From Citrobacter sp. Res13-Sevr-PEB04-36 (GTDB lineage Bacteria > Pseudomonadota > Gammaproteobacteria > Enterobacterales > Enterobacteriaceae): DNA of 64,000 nt. The position numbers were made by a program, and so were the translations under genes. The stretch spans positions 1-64,000 of the forward strand of contig NZ_JADABY010000043.1 in assembly GCF_015672735.1 (NCBI RefSeq), in the 5' to 3' direction. The first letter of the stretch is position 1. Every line of letters starts with the position of its first letter. Shown here in pieces: positions 1-9,058 of the stretch. A model generated the notes under the pieces. It searched no databases and was not told the DNA's origin. It worked only from the letters and a program-made list of their open reading frames with translations.

Positions 1-1
1 C

Positions 2-760
2 TTCTTTCTAGGAATAGATTTTTGGCTGGAGGCCTTGTTCTTATTTAGACCGATTATCGTATGTACGTTAACCGGCGCTATTCTCGGCGATATTCATATT
101 GGTTTAATTACTGGCGGTTTAACCGAACTTGCCTTTGCCGGCTTGACGCCCGCAGGAGGCGTACAACCGCCTAACCCGATCATGGCTGGTCTCATGACCA
201 CAGTTATTGCCTGGTCAACCGGCGTCGATGCCAAAACGGCCATCGGTCTTGGCTTACCTTTTAGCCTGCTGATGCAGTACGTCATTCTATTTTTTTACTC
301 TGCATTTTCTCTGTTCATGGCAAAAGCCGATAATTGTGCGAAAGAGGCAAACACCAGCGCATTTGCACGTCTGAACTGGGCGACAACGCTGATTGTTGCT
401 TCTTCTTACGCCGTGATCGCCTTCCTGTGTACATATCTGGCTCAGGGAGCTATGCAGTCACTGGTAAAAGCCATGCCAGCCTGGTTAACACATGGATTTG
501 AAGTGGCCGGGGGCATTTTACCCGCTGTCGGTTTTGGTTTGTTGCTGCGCGTGATGTTTAAAGCACAGTACATTCCTTACCTGATTGCTGGTTTCCTCTT
601 CGTTTGCTACATCCAGGTTAACAATCTTCTGCCCGTAGCCGTATTGGGCGCAGGCTTCGCCGTATATGAGTTTTTCAATGCGAAAGCCAAACAGCAGGCT
701 CAACCTCAGCCTGTCGCCAATAAAAACAATGAAGAAGAGGACTACAGCAATGGGATCTGA
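2..760 (+). CDS. agaC: PTS N-acetylgalactosamine/galactosamine transporter subunit IIC (5' partial)
   Basis: Membrane channel subunit of a mannose-family phosphotransferase permease that imports amino-sugars such as N-acetylgalactosamine or galactosamine while phosphorylating them. The frame is open from base 2, so the gene starts outside the window; by comparison with remembered E. coli AgaC (267 aa) about 16 N-terminal residues are missing. The visible 252 residues are highly hydrophobic, with glycine-rich loops (TPAGGVQPPNP near the start) typical of EIIC, and end in a charged tail rich in Glu and Asn. The stop overlaps the start of agaD by 11 bases, so the two membrane subunits are co-translated. 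The internal TTG at 35 is not a credible start because the upstream codons also match the family. Confidence 0.93.
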   Translation, partial: FFLGIDFWLEALFLFRPIIVCTLTGAILGDIHIGLITGGLTELAFAGLTPAGGVQPPNPIMAGLMTTVIAWSTGVDAKTAIGLGLPFSLLMQYVILFFYSAFSLFMAKADNCAKEANTSAFARLNWATTLIVASSYAVIAFLCTYLAQGAMQSLVKAMPAWLTHGFEVAGGILPAVGFGLLLRVMFKAQYIPYLIAGFLFVCYIQVNNLLPVAVLGAGFAVYEFFNAKAKQQAQPQPVANKNNEEEDYSNGI

Positions 761-1541
761 AATCAGTAAAAAAGACATTACTCGCCTTGGCTTTCGCTCA
801 TCACTTCTTCAGGCCAGCTTTAACTATGAAAGGATGCAGGCAGGGGGTTTTACCTGGGCTATGCTCCCGGTACTGAAAAAAATCTATAAAGATGATAAAG
901 CCGGTCTAAGCGCGGCGATGAAAGATCATTTAGAATTTATCAATACCCACCCTAACCTGGTCGGTTTTCTGATGGGATTGTTGATCTCAATGGAAGAAAA
1001 GGGGGAAAACCGCGACACCATTAAAGGCTTGAAAGTGGCGTTGTTCGGACCTATCGCCGGGATCGGCGATGCCATTTTCTGGTTCACCTTATTACCTATT
1101 ATGGCGGGGATCTGCTCCTCTTTCGCCAGTCAGGGAAACATACTGGGACCAATTTTGTTTTTTGCCGTTTATTTGATGATCTTTTTCCTGCGCGTCGGCT
1201 GGACACATGTCGGTTATTCGGTAGGAGTTAAGGCTATCGATAAAGTACGAGAAAATTCGCAGATGATTGCCCGCTCAGCAACGATCCTCGGGATCACTGT
1301 TATTGGCGGACTTATCGCGTCCTATGTGCACATTAACGTTGTGACTTCTTTTGCAATCGACAGTACTCACAACGTGGCATTACAGCAGGATTTTTTCGAT
1401 AAAGTATTCCCGAATATTTTACCAATGGGCTACACATTGCTGATGTACTACTTGTTGCGGGTGAAAAAAGCACATCCTGTACTGTTAATCGGCGTGACGT
1501 TTGTACTGTCAATTATCTCGTCAGCACTTGGCATACTTTAA
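750..1541 (+). CDS. agaD: PTS N-acetylgalactosamine/galactosamine transporter subunit IID
   Basis: Second membrane subunit (EIID, mannose family) of the aga permease, 263 aa, the E. coli length. The ATG at 750 is chosen because the protein then begins MGSEISKKDITRLGFRSS as in E. coli and lies within the 3' end of agaC; the open frame extends further upstream but that part is antisense-like sequence inside agaC. The N-terminal half is soluble and contains the conserved NYERMQ-GG-TWAMLP region; the C-terminal half carries several membrane segments. It acts with AgaC and with soluble IIA/IIB subunits encoded elsewhere. It is followed by a 53-base gap, with a small hairpin, before agaI. Confidence 0.95.
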   Translation: MGSEISKKDITRLGFRSSLLQASFNYERMQAGGFTWAMLPVLKKIYKDDKAGLSAAMKDHLEFINTHPNLVGFLMGLLISMEEKGENRDTIKGLKVALFGPIAGIGDAIFWFTLLPIMAGICSSFASQGNILGPILFFAVYLMIFFLRVGWTHVGYSVGVKAIDKVRENSQMIARSATILGITVIGGLIASYVHINVVTSFAIDSTHNVALQQDFFDKVFPNILPMGYTLLMYYLLRVKKAHPVLLIGVTFVLSIISSALGIL

Positions 1542-1548
1542 ACGAAAA

Positions 1549-1575
1549 GAGGATGAAGCAACCTGCAACATCCTC
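1549..1575 (+). other. intercistronic hairpin between agaD and agaI
   Basis: GAGGATG (1549-1555) and CATCCTC (1569-1575) form a perfect 7-bp stem with a 13-nt loop. The left arm contains an ATG (1553) in frame with agaI but with no room for a ribosome site in front of it. The stem lies just before the better ribosome site of agaI, so it could set relative expression or mRNA stability. Function is inferred only. Confidence 0.4.
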
Positions 1576-1594
1576 CTTCAAAAGGTCTCGAAAA

Positions 1595-2314
1595 ATGCAT
1601 TATACCCAGTACTGTGACAGTTATGACGTCTTGAGCGATCACGCCAGCGAACAGTTAATTACGCTGATACAGAATAAACCTGATGCCACTATTTGTCTGG
1701 CAACCGGAGGCACACCACTTCTCACCTATCACTACTTTGTCGAGAAAATTAACCAACGTAATATCGATATCGAGCGGGTGGTTTTCGTTAAACTGGATGA
1801 GTGGGTTGGTATTCCATTGAACTCGCCCGCAACGTGTGAATCTTTCCTGCAACAACACATCGTTCAACCGCTGGGGTTACGAGCAGAGCAGCTGGTCGGT
1901 TTCCAATCTGAAAATGTTAATGAGCAGGAATGCGAGCGCATCACGGAGATTATTGCCAGCCGGGGAGGCCTCGATTTATGTCTGCTCGGAATCGGCAAAA
2001 ATGGCCATTTGGGGTTGAATGAACCCGCAGAGATCCTGGAACCGTTTTGCCATATCAGCGTACTTGATGAGAAAACGCGCCATCACGACATGTTAAAAAC
2101 GGCTGCTATTCGTGTAACTCGCGGCATTACGCTGGGGTTGAAGGACATCCTGAATGCAAAAGAGATCTTGCTGCTGATAGCTGGTGAAGGGAAGCACGAT
2201 GCGATAGAAAAATACCTGGCCGCCACCATTACTACTACTGTTCCTGCTTCATTTTTATGGCTGCACCGCAATGTGAGTTGCCTGATCGACGGCTCACAAT
2301 ATCCTGATAAATAG
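1595..2314 (+). CDS. agaI: AgaI, putative galactosamine-6-phosphate deaminase/isomerase family protein
   Basis: Member of the NagB/6-phosphogluconolactonase sugar-phosphate isomerase family, last gene of the aga operon. Visible family motifs are TGGTP (residues 37-41), the LDEW segment (67-70) and GIGKNGHLGLNEP (132-144). NagB has Asp before Gly-His in that last motif; here, as in remembered E. coli AgaI, it is Asn136, so the His138/Glu143 pair lacks its usual partner. Genetic work in E. coli assigned the real deaminase activity to AgaS, so the role of AgaI is uncertain. The ATG at 1595 (239 aa) is preferred because AAAGG stands 9 bases upstream; an in-frame ATG at 1553 would give 253 aa, nearer the E. 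coli length of 251, but has no spacing for a ribosome site. Only 3 bases separate its stop from the convergent Fic gene. Confidence 0.85.
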   Translation: MHYTQYCDSYDVLSDHASEQLITLIQNKPDATICLATGGTPLLTYHYFVEKINQRNIDIERVVFVKLDEWVGIPLNSPATCESFLQQHIVQPLGLRAEQLVGFQSENVNEQECERITEIIASRGGLDLCLLGIGKNGHLGLNEPAEILEPFCHISVLDEKTRHHDMLKTAAIRVTRGITLGLKDILNAKEILLLIAGEGKHDAIEKYLAATITTTVPASFLWLHRNVSCLIDGSQYPDK

Positions 2315-2317
2315 AAT

Positions 2318-3319
2318 TTACAGCACTTGCCACATCCCCCCTTTTGTCGGGCCAACTCGTTGCAGCATTCCTTTATGCTGCAACGCTTTCAGGTAGCGTT
2401 CTACAGTTCTGGCTGAGATTTCACACTCATCAGCGATACTTTTAGCGGATCTGCCTGGCTGATTCGACAAGATTTGTAGAATACGTTTTTCTATATCCAG
2501 TAAATCAGGCGACATTTCTTCCGACATTTCTTCCGACATTTCTTCCGACAGTGTCGACGATTGCTCTAATCCTTCTTGCAAAGCAGAAATGATATTAGCG
2601 AGGATGAATTCTATAAATGGCGTGCAGTTACTCCGCCGATCGCATTGCCCCAATACGTGGTAGTACCGATCCTGCTGGTAGTAGATTAGTGTCTCCACCG
2701 GTAACCATGCCAATTCCGCACGCCATTCACTCAGAATTAATGTCTGCCACAATCGCCCCATCCGTCCGTTACCGTCAGAAAAAGGATGAATAAATTCAAA
2801 CTCATAATGGAAAATAGCCCCGGCGATAAGCGGGTGGAGATCTGTGGTTTTTAACCAGCTCAGTAGGTCATCCATCAAACGCGCTATTTGTGATGCCGGA
2901 GGAGCCATATGGATAAGCTGTTGTTCTCTGTAAACACCGACGTTCCCAGAACGCAACCGACCGGGGTTATCGACCAGTCCCATCATAAGAACCTGATGGG
3001 CCCGGAGAAGATCGGATAACTGATAACTTTTCCATTCTGACATTTTTTCATATGCCAGAATCGCATTCCTGACTTCCTGTATATCTTTCTCTGGAGCCAG
3101 TACTCGCTTACCTTCCATCAGGGCGGTGACCTGATCTGCACTCAACGAATTATGTTCAATCGCTAAAGATGCCTGAATAGTGCGAATACGATTTTCTTTG
3201 CGCAAAAGAGGAGACGCTCGCCCGGCCACAACCGCCCAATGACCCATAAGCTCACCAATCTCAATGACCTGATTGAGTATCAATGGGGTGATAGCAAAGG
3301 GAGGTTGGTAGGTGCTCAC
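2318..3319 (-). CDS. Fic family protein with C-terminal winged-helix domain
   Basis: Fic-fold enzyme of 333 aa, probably an AMP-transferase acting on an unknown target. The core motif HPFSDGNGRMGR (residues 178-189) is a full match to HPFx(D/E)GNGRxxR, so it should be catalytically competent. An N-terminal segment SLAIEHN (51-57) resembles the self-inhibitory (S/T)xxxE(G/N) motif but has His after Glu. A linker with three in-frame SEEM repeats (258-269) leads to a C-terminal helix-turn-helix (about 275-333, including ISARTVERYLKALQHKGML), which suggests DNA binding or self-regulation. The start is GTG at 3319, 2 bases after the rsmI stop, with GGGAGAG upstream, so it is probably translationally coupled to rsmI. 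E. coli K-12 has fimbrial genes at this position. The target is not recognisable from sequence. Confidence 0.88.
   Translation of the reverse strand: MSTYQPPFAITPLILNQVIEIGELMGHWAVVAGRASPLLRKENRIRTIQASLAIEHNSLSADQVTALMEGKRVLAPEKDIQEVRNAILAYEKMSEWKSYQLSDLLRAHQVLMMGLVDNPGRLRSGNVGVYREQQLIHMAPPASQIARLMDDLLSWLKTTDLHPLIAGAIFHYEFEFIHPFSDGNGRMGRLWQTLILSEWRAELAWLPVETLIYYQQDRYYHVLGQCDRRSNCTPFIEFILANIISALQEGLEQSSTLSEEMSEEMSEEMSPDLLDIEKRILQILSNQPGRSAKSIADECEISARTVERYLKALQHKGMLQRVGPTKGGMWQVL
2511..2550. repeat. 12-bp tandem repeat inside the Fic gene
   Basis: Three perfect copies of gacatttcttcc (2511-2522, 2523-2534, 2535-2546) plus gaca (2547-2550). The unit is a multiple of three and encodes a Ser-Glu-Glu-Met repeat in the linker between the Fic and winged-helix domains, so slippage would change linker length without breaking the frame. 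Confidence 0.92.
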
Positions 3320-3321
3320 AC

Positions 3322-4185
3322 TTACTCTCCCTGTTGTTCCAGGGCGTACTTATACAGCGCATTCTTTTTCACACCGTGGATTTCAGCAGCCAGTGCGGCG
3401 GCCTTTTTCAGCGGCAGTTCTGCCTGTAACAGCGCCAGCGTACGCAAGGCATCGGCCGGGAGATCGTTTTCCTGCGCTTTATGGCCTTCGACAATCAGCA
3501 CCATTTCGCCTTTACGGCGGTTTTCATCTTCTTTTACCCACGCCAGCAATTCGCCGACCGGGGCGCCGTGAATGGTTTCCCAGGTTTTGGTTAACTCGCG
3601 TGCCAGCACCACATAACGCGACTCTCCCCATACGGCGACCATGTCTTCCAGGCTGTCGAGCAGACGGTGGGTGGATTCATAAAAAATCAGTGTACGAGGT
3701 TCCGCTTCAATGGCTTTCATAGCATCGCGACGACCTTTGGATTTGGCAGGTAAAAAGCCTTCGTAGCAAAAACGGTCGGATGGCAGTCCGGCGGCGCTCA
3801 ATGCGGCAATAGCAGCGCAAGGCCCCGGCAGAGGCACAACGCGAATACCCGCCTCACGACAGGTACGCACCAGGTGATAACCAGGATCGTTAATCAGCGG
3901 TGTTCCGGCATCGGAAACCAGTGCGATGTTCTGACCTTCCTTGAGTTTCGCCACCAGCATTTGGGCTTTTTGTTGCTCATTGTGATCGTGTAACGCAAAC
4001 ATACGGGCGCTAATCGCGAAGTGTTGCAACAATAATCCTGTATGACGGGTATCTTCAGCAGCAATTAAATCAACGGCTTGTAAAACTTCGAGCGCTCGTT
4101 GGGTAATATCAGCCAAATTTCCGATAGGAGTAGGTACAATAAAGAGTTGGCCTTGAGAATTATCCGCCGATTCGTGTTGTTTCAT
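3322..4185 (-). CDS. rsmI: 16S rRNA (cytidine1402-2'-O)-methyltransferase RsmI
   Basis: S-adenosylmethionine-dependent enzyme that 2'-O-methylates C1402 in the decoding centre of 16S rRNA. The protein has 287 aa (E. coli 286) and the tetrapyrrole-methylase fold, with N-terminal [11 protein letters not shown] (about 18-28), a glycine-rich [13 protein letters not shown] segment (about 90-102) and [19 protein letters not shown]. It is divergent from lpoA, with 62 bases between the two starts that must hold both promoters. The downstream Fic gene begins 2 bases after the stop, an arrangement not found in E. coli. Confidence 0.96.
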   Translation of the reverse strand: MKQHESADNSQGQLFIVPTPIGNLADITQRALEVLQAVDLIAAEDTRHTGLLLQHFAISARMFALHDHNEQQKAQMLVAKLKEGQNIALVSDAGTPLINDPGYHLVRTCREAGIRVVPLPGPCAAIAALSAAGLPSDRFCYEGFLPAKSKGRRDAMKAIEAEPRTLIFYESTHRLLDSLEDMVAVWGESRYVVLARELTKTWETIHGAPVGELLAWVKEDENRRKGEMVLIVEGHKAQENDLPADALRTLALLQAELPLKKAAALAAEIHGVKKNALYKYALEQQGE

Positions 4186-4247
4186 TGTGTCGTCCGTATT
4201 GCCGATTTAATATTGAGCATTGCGTAAAAAATATCACTGGATACAGT

Positions 4248-6302
4248 ATGGTACCCTCAACATTTTCTCGTTTGAAAGCCGCGCGCGCTCTGCCAGTCAT
4301 TCTGGCAGCATTGATTTTCGCCGGTTGTGGCACCCAGGCGCCAGACCAGAGTGCAGCCCATATGCAGGGCACTGCACAAGCTAATTCCGGCTTTTATCTG
4401 CAACAGATGCAGCAAAGTTCAGATGATAGCAAGACCAACTGGCAATTACTCGCCATTCGTGCACTGCTGAAAGAAGGTAAGAACCAGCAGGCTATCGATC
4501 TGTTTAATCAATTACCGCAGAATCTCAACGACGCCCAGCGTTGTGAGCAGTCTCTGCTAGCCGTTGAGATCAAACTCGCGCAGAAAGATGTCGCGGGGGC
4601 GCAGGCCCTGCTGGAGAAGCTAAAACCAGCCGATTTCGATCACAACCAACAGGCACGTTACTGGCAGGCACAAATTGATGCCAGCCAGGGGCGTCCATCG
4701 TTAACGCTGCTGCGTGCGCTAATTGCTCAAGAGCCGCTGTTGGCCGCCAGCGATAAGCAGAAAAACATCGATGCGACCTGGCAGGCCCTCTCGTCAATGA
4801 CGCCAGAGCAGGCACAGACGCTGGTCATCAACGCCGATGAAAACGTTCTGCAAGGCTGGCTGGATCTGCAGCGCGTCTGGTTTGATAACCGTAGCGATGC
4901 AGACATGATGAAAGCCGGTATTGCCGACTGGCAAAAACGTTATCCGCAAAATCCGGGGGCGAAATTACTGCCCACGCAGTTGGTTAACGTTCAGAGCTAT
5001 AAACCAGCGTCCACCAGCAAAATTGCTCTGCTGCTGCCGCTGAACGGTCAGGCCGCTGTTTTTGGCCGCACTATTCAGCAGGGATTTGAAGCAGCGAAGA
5101 ACATGGGCACCCAGCCGGTAATCGCCCCCGTTGCAGCGGCGCCCGCAGCCGTCACGGACACCACCGCGCCAGTTGCGCAGCCGCAACCTGTCGACGGCGT
5201 TGCCAGCCCTTCTCAGGCTTCAGTGAGCGATCTCACTAACGATACGCCAGCACAACCAGCTACACCGGTTAGCGATCCGCAACCTACGCCAACTCAGTCA
5301 ACAGCGGTCAGCGCTCCGGCAAATCCATCCGCAGAGCTGAAAATTTACGACACCTCGTCACAGCCGCTGAATCAGATCCTGGCCCAGGTGCAGCAGGACG
5401 GCGCCAGCATTGTTGTCGGCCCACTGTTGAAGAACAATGTTGAAGAACTGATGAAGAGCAGTACCCCGCTGAATGTACTGGCGCTGAATCAGCCTGAAGC
5501 CGTACAGAATCTGGCAAATGTGTGCTACTTCGCGCTGTCACCGGAAGACGAAGCGCGTGATGCCGCACGCCATATCCACGATCAGGGGAAGCAAGCCCCT
5601 CTGCTTTTAATCCCGCGTAGCGCGTTAGGCGATCGCGTGGCCAATGCCTTTGCCCAGGAATGGCAAAAACTTGGCGGCGGCGTGGTGTTACAACAGAAGT
5701 TTGGTTCTACCGCTGAGCTGAAAATGGGCGTCAACGGAGGTTCAGGCATTTCCCTGACAGGTAGCCCGGTCGTCTCCTCTACACCAGCACAACCTGGCGT
5801 AACGATTGGCGGGCTGACCATTCCGGCTCCGCCGACCGATGCGCAAATCACCGGCGGCAGCGGCCGTGTTGACGCCGTGTATATTCTGGCCACGCCGGAA
5901 GAGATCGCCTTTATTAAGCCAATGATCGCCATGCGTAACGGCAGTCAGAGCGGTGCCACGCTGTATGCCAGTTCTCGTAGCGCGCAAGGCACTGCTGGTC
6001 CTGACTTCCGCCTGGAAATGGAAGGCTTGCAGTACAGCGAAATTCCAATGCTGGCCGGCGGTAACGAGCCGCTCATGCAGCAGGCGCTCAGTGCTGTGCA
6101 TAACGACTACTCGCTGGCACGCATGTACGCCATGGGCGTCGATGCATGGTCGCTGGCTAACCACTTCTCGCAAATGCGTCAGGTACAGGGCTTTGAAATT
6201 AACGGCAACACTGGTGCATTAACTGCCACGCAGGATTGTGTGATTAACAGGAAGTTATCATGGCTCAAATACCAGCAAGGACAGGTCGTCCCCGCCAGTT
6301 AA
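4248..6302 (+). CDS. lpoA: penicillin-binding protein 1A activator lipoprotein LpoA
   Basis: Outer-membrane lipoprotein that reaches through the periplasm and stimulates PBP1A peptidoglycan synthesis. With the ATG at 4248 the protein has 684 aa (E. coli about 678) and begins [18 protein letters not shown] signal peptide ends in the lipobox IFAGC with the lipidated Cys at residue 27. The N-terminal domain is helical and TPR-like; the C-terminal domain resembles periplasmic binding proteins. Between them lies a low-complexity linker (about 290-380) rich in Ala, Pro, Thr and Gln, which is where it differs most from E. coli. Its 3' end overlaps yraN by 43 bases. Confidence 0.96.
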   Translation: MVPSTFSRLKAARALPVILAALIFAGCGTQAPDQSAAHMQGTAQANSGFYLQQMQQSSDDSKTNWQLLAIRALLKEGKNQQAIDLFNQLPQNLNDAQRCEQSLLAVEIKLAQKDVAGAQALLEKLKPADFDHNQQARYWQAQIDASQGRPSLTLLRALIAQEPLLAASDKQKNIDATWQALSSMTPEQAQTLVINADENVLQGWLDLQRVWFDNRSDADMMKAGIADWQKRYPQNPGAKLLPTQLVNVQSYKPASTSKIALLLPLNGQAAVFGRTIQQGFEAAKNMGTQPVIAPVAAAPAAVTDTTAPVAQPQPVDGVASPSQASVSDLTNDTPAQPATPVSDPQPTPTQSTAVSAPANPSAELKIYDTSSQPLNQILAQVQQDGASIVVGPLLKNNVEELMKSSTPLNVLALNQPEAVQNLANVCYFALSPEDEARDAARHIHDQGKQAPLLLIPRSALGDRVANAFAQEWQKLGGGVVLQQKFGSTAELKMGVNGGSGISLTGSPVVSSTPAQPGVTIGGLTIPAPPTDAQITGGSGRVDAVYILATPEEIAFIKPMIAMRNGSQSGATLYASSRSAQGTAGPDFRLEMEGLQYSEIPMLAGGNEPLMQQALSAVHNDYSLARMYAMGVDAWSLANHFSQMRQVQGFEINGNTGALTATQDCVINRKLSWLKYQQGQVVPAS

Positions 6303-6655
6303 CGAGTAAACAGACCGGTGACGCGTGGGAAGCCACCGCGCGCCACTGGCTGGAAAGCAAAGGACTGCGTTTTATCGCCGCCAACGTGCATGAACGCGGC
6401 GGCGAAATCGACCTGATAATGCGTGAAGGCAAGACCACCGTCTTTGTTGAAGTCCGTTTTCGCCGTTCCGCCCTTTTTGGCGGGGCGGTGGCGAGTGTGA
6501 CCCGCAGCAAACAACAGAAATTATTACACACTGCCCGCTTGTGGCTTGCACGCCACAATGGGAGTTTTGATACTGTGGATTGCCGGTTCGATGTGTTAGC
6601 CTTCACCGGAAATGATGTTGAGTGGTTAAAAAATGCCTTTAATGACTACTCATAA
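6260..6655 (+). CDS. yraN: YraN, UPF0102 endonuclease-like protein
   Basis: Small protein (131 aa, the E. coli length) of the UPF0102 family, which has a restriction-endonuclease-like fold. The acidic core motif GGEIDLI (47-53) followed by VFVEVRFRR (61-69) is the expected catalytic arrangement. The physiological role is not established. The start at 6260 lies inside the 3' end of lpoA, so translation is coupled; diaA follows after 20 bases. Confidence 0.92.
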   Translation: MAQIPARTGRPRQLTSKQTGDAWEATARHWLESKGLRFIAANVHERGGEIDLIMREGKTTVFVEVRFRRSALFGGAVASVTRSKQQKLLHTARLWLARHNGSFDTVDCRFDVLAFTGNDVEWLKNAFNDYS

Positions 6656-6675
6656 TTGAAGATTTAAGGATTAGC

Positions 6676-7266
6676 GTGTTAGACAGAATTAAAGTCTGCT
6701 TTACAGAAAGCATTCAAACTCAGATTGCTGCGGCTGAAGCGCTCCCGGATGCGATTTCCCGTGCAGCCATGACGCTGGTTCAATCCCTGCTCAATGGCAA
6801 CAAAATTCTCTGTTGTGGTAATGGGACATCCGCTGCCAACGCACAGCATTTTGCTGCCAGCATGATCAACCGTTTTGAAACAGAACGGCCCAGTTTACCT
6901 GCTATTGCACTAAATACTGATAATGTGGTCTTAACTGCGATTGCCAACGATCGCCTGCACGACGAAGTTTATGCAAAACAAGTCCGTGCGCTGGGACATG
7001 CAGGTGATGTTCTGTTGGCAATTTCTACGCGTGGCAACAGTCGCGATATCGTTAAAGCCGTTGAAGCTGCCGTCACCCGCGACATGACAATCGTCGCGCT
7101 GACCGGTTATGACGGGGGGGAGCTGGCCGGATTATTAGGGCCGCAGGATGTCGAAATCCGCATACCCTCGCACCACAGTGCACGCATTCAGGAAATGCAT
7201 ATGCTGACGGTGAACTGTCTTTGCGATCTTATCGATAACACGCTTTTCCCTCACCAGGATGATTAA
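6676..7266 (+). CDS. diaA: DnaA initiator-associating protein DiaA
   Basis: SIS-domain protein of 196 aa (the E. coli length) that binds DnaA and promotes ordered assembly of initiation complexes at oriC. The phosphosugar-isomerase fold is visible in [13 protein letters not shown] (about 47-59) and in the [14 protein letters not shown] loop. The start is GTG at 6676 with AAGGA about 6 bases upstream. It lies between yraN and dolP in the same transcriptional direction. Confidence 0.95.
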   Translation: MLDRIKVCFTESIQTQIAAAEALPDAISRAAMTLVQSLLNGNKILCCGNGTSAANAQHFAASMINRFETERPSLPAIALNTDNVVLTAIANDRLHDEVYAKQVRALGHAGDVLLAISTRGNSRDIVKAVEAAVTRDMTIVALTGYDGGELAGLLGPQDVEIRIPSHHSARIQEMHMLTVNCLCDLIDNTLFPHQDD

Positions 7267-7275
7267 GGAGTACAC

Positions 7276-7851
7276 ATGAAGGCATTTTCGCCGCTCGCAG
7301 TGGTTCTTTCTGCGCTGCTGTTGCAAGGCTGTGTCGCTGCCGCCGTTGTCGGAACTGCAGCTGTCGGGACTAAGGCCGCGACCGACCCTCGCAGCGTCGG
7401 TACCCAGGTCGATGATGGAACTCTGGAACTACGCGTCAGCACGGCGTTATCAAAAGATGCCCAGATAAAGAAAGAAGCGCGCATCAACGTTAGCGCCTAT
7501 CAAGGTAAAGTGCTGCTGGTGGGTCAGTCGCCTAACAGCGAGCTGTCTGCGCGGGCAAAACAGATTGCAATGGGTGTAGAAGGTACGACAGAAGTGTTTA
7601 ATGAGGTTCGTCAGGGCCAGCCAATTGGCCTGGGAGAAGCCTCCAACGATACCTGGATCACCACCAAAGTGCGCTCCCAGCTACTGACCAGCGATCAGGT
7701 TAAATCGTCAAACGTTAAAGTGACCACCGAGAATGGGGAAGTCTTCCTGCTCGGCCTGGTTACCGAGCGCGAAGCAAAGGCTGCGGCGGATATCGCCAGC
7801 CGGGTCAGCGGCGTGAAACGCGTCACAACCGCCTTTACGTTCATCAAATAA
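7276..7851 (+). CDS. dolP: division/outer-membrane stress-associated lipoprotein DolP (YraP)
   Basis: Outer-membrane lipoprotein of 191 aa with two BON domains (about 46-115 and 124-191), which bind anionic phospholipid at division sites and help keep the outer membrane intact. A short signal peptide ends in LLQGC, making Cys19 the lipidated residue. In E. coli it belongs to the sigma-E regulon. AAGGAG ends 6 bases before the ATG. A REP element follows the stop before the convergent yraR. Confidence 0.95.
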   Translation: MKAFSPLAVVLSALLLQGCVAAAVVGTAAVGTKAATDPRSVGTQVDDGTLELRVSTALSKDAQIKKEARINVSAYQGKVLLVGQSPNSELSARAKQIAMGVEGTTEVFNEVRQGQPIGLGEASNDTWITTKVRSQLLTSDQVKSSNVKVTTENGEVFLLGLVTEREAKAAADIASRVSGVKRVTTAFTFIK

Positions 7852-7861
7852 CCTCTACAGG

Positions 7862-7897
7862 ATGCCGGATGGCGACGCCAAGGCGTCTTATCCGGCA
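7862..7897. repeat. REP element
   Basis: Imperfect palindrome GCCGGATGGCGACGCC... / ...TTATCCGGC between convergent dolP and yraR. It has the usual enterobacterial REP sequence and position, where it can protect 3' ends of mRNA or act as a terminator. Confidence 0.85.
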
Positions 7898-7909
7898 TTT
7901 TATTTAGCG

Positions 7910-8545
7910 TCATACCGCTTTTTCGCGCAACTCAGATGAGGTCAGGATCGTCAACCCTTCGCGATCCGGCGACATCGCCTCCACCAGCATTGCCCGAGCG
8001 ACATCTCGTGCCTCGATAGATTTCCAGTTCCCCGGCAGCAGCTTAAATAATGGCGCTAAGAGCCTTTCATTTGCTCGCTGTTGTTCTCTGTCACCCAGCA
8101 ACATAGAAGGCCGTACAATCGTCAACCGGGGCCAGTTCTGCGCAATCAGCGCCTCTTCCATTTCCCCCTTAACCCGATTGTAGAAAAACGGCGAGTGCGC
8201 ATTGGCTCCCATCGAACTCACCACCAGCATATGCTGGGCCCCCAGACGGCGTCCCGTCAGAGCGGTATCCACTACCAGCGTATAATCTGCATGAATAAAG
8301 GCCTCTTTGCTGCCCGCTTCCCGTCGGGTGGTTCCCAGACAGCAAAAAACGATGTCGACTGGATCGGTGACCAGTGCCAGCGCATCGGTCAACTGCGGAT
8401 CGTGAGGGTTAAAGACGCCAACCGTATCGGCGAGCGGGCGACGCGTTGGAGCCGTAATCGCATGGACCCGGGGCTCGTTCAGTAGCATCCGCAATAAATG
8501 TCCGCCCACCAAACCTGTTGCACCGGTTATTAACACCTGGCTCAT
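7910..8545 (-). CDS. yraR: YraR, NAD(P)-binding Rossmann oxidoreductase-like protein
   Basis: Atypical short-chain dehydrogenase/nucleoside-diphosphate-sugar-epimerase-like protein, 211 aa as in E. coli. The dinucleotide-binding motif [11 protein letters not shown] (7-17) is intact and a [10 protein letters not shown] segment supplies the Tyr-x-x-x-Lys pair. Substrate and pathway are unknown. In E. coli yraQ precedes it and yhbO follows it on the chromosome; neither is present here. Confidence 0.9.
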   Translation of the reverse strand: MSQVLITGATGLVGGHLLRMLLNEPRVHAITAPTRRPLADTVGVFNPHDPQLTDALALVTDPVDIVFCCLGTTRREAGSKEAFIHADYTLVVDTALTGRRLGAQHMLVVSSMGANAHSPFFYNRVKGEMEEALIAQNWPRLTIVRPSMLLGDREQQRANERLLAPLFKLLPGNWKSIEARDVARAMLVEAMSPDREGLTILTSSELREKAV

Positions 8546-8577
8546 CGCTTATCCTTTCCCTTACATCATTCTTCTAA

Positions 8578-9006
8578 CTATAGATCACGTAGCCAGAGTA
8601 GCTTTTTACCAAAGCCCAGCGTGTTGTCAGTGAATTTGATTTCATCAAGACGAATCTCCCACACGGGTGCTAACAGCATCCTGGCAACGGGGAAGCGGCG
8701 ATTATAGGCCGCACGCGCGGCGTCGCTCTCCTGCCCCTCCAGACGCCTGATTTCACCTTTAAACTGGACGCCGCGGATCAGCGCAACCGTTTTGGGCTGA
8801 CCATTTACCGTCCCGGCAACGGGCGCTCGCGGCCCGGACATCTGGGCATGGCGGGTTTTCTCTTCAGTGAGTACGTAAAACGCCACCTTCTGCGCGTCAA
8901 ACAGATAAAACGCATTGGCACACCATAATTCGCCTTCATTATGCACACACCAGGTCACGACGTGCTGCTTTGCCAGCCAGCGCGTCACCGCAGTCAGTGT
9001 TTCCAT
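8578..9006 (-). CDS. yhbP: YhbP, UPF0306 flavin-fold family protein
   Basis: Protein of 142 aa (E. coli about 147) of the UPF0306 family, related to the split-barrel pyridoxamine-phosphate-oxidase fold. Conserved stretches are [26 protein letters not shown] and [14 protein letters not shown]. No function is established. It is divergent from yhbQ with only about 50 bases between the starts. Confidence 0.9.
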   Translation of the reverse strand: METLTAVTRWLAKQHVVTWCVHNEGELWCANAFYLFDAQKVAFYVLTEEKTRHAQMSGPRAPVAGTVNGQPKTVALIRGVQFKGEIRRLEGQESDAARAAYNRRFPVARMLLAPVWEIRLDEIKFTDNTLGFGKKLLWLRDL

Positions 9007-9058
9007 TTCTGTTCTCTTTTATACTGTAGGCCTGAAAATTATCACGTCGATGGTGACA

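Noticed and set aside
2318-3319. Fic gene as half of a two-gene toxin-antitoxin pair
   Set aside because: No small antitoxin frame lies next to it; the neighbours are agaI and rsmI, and the protein has its own N-terminal inhibitory-like helix.
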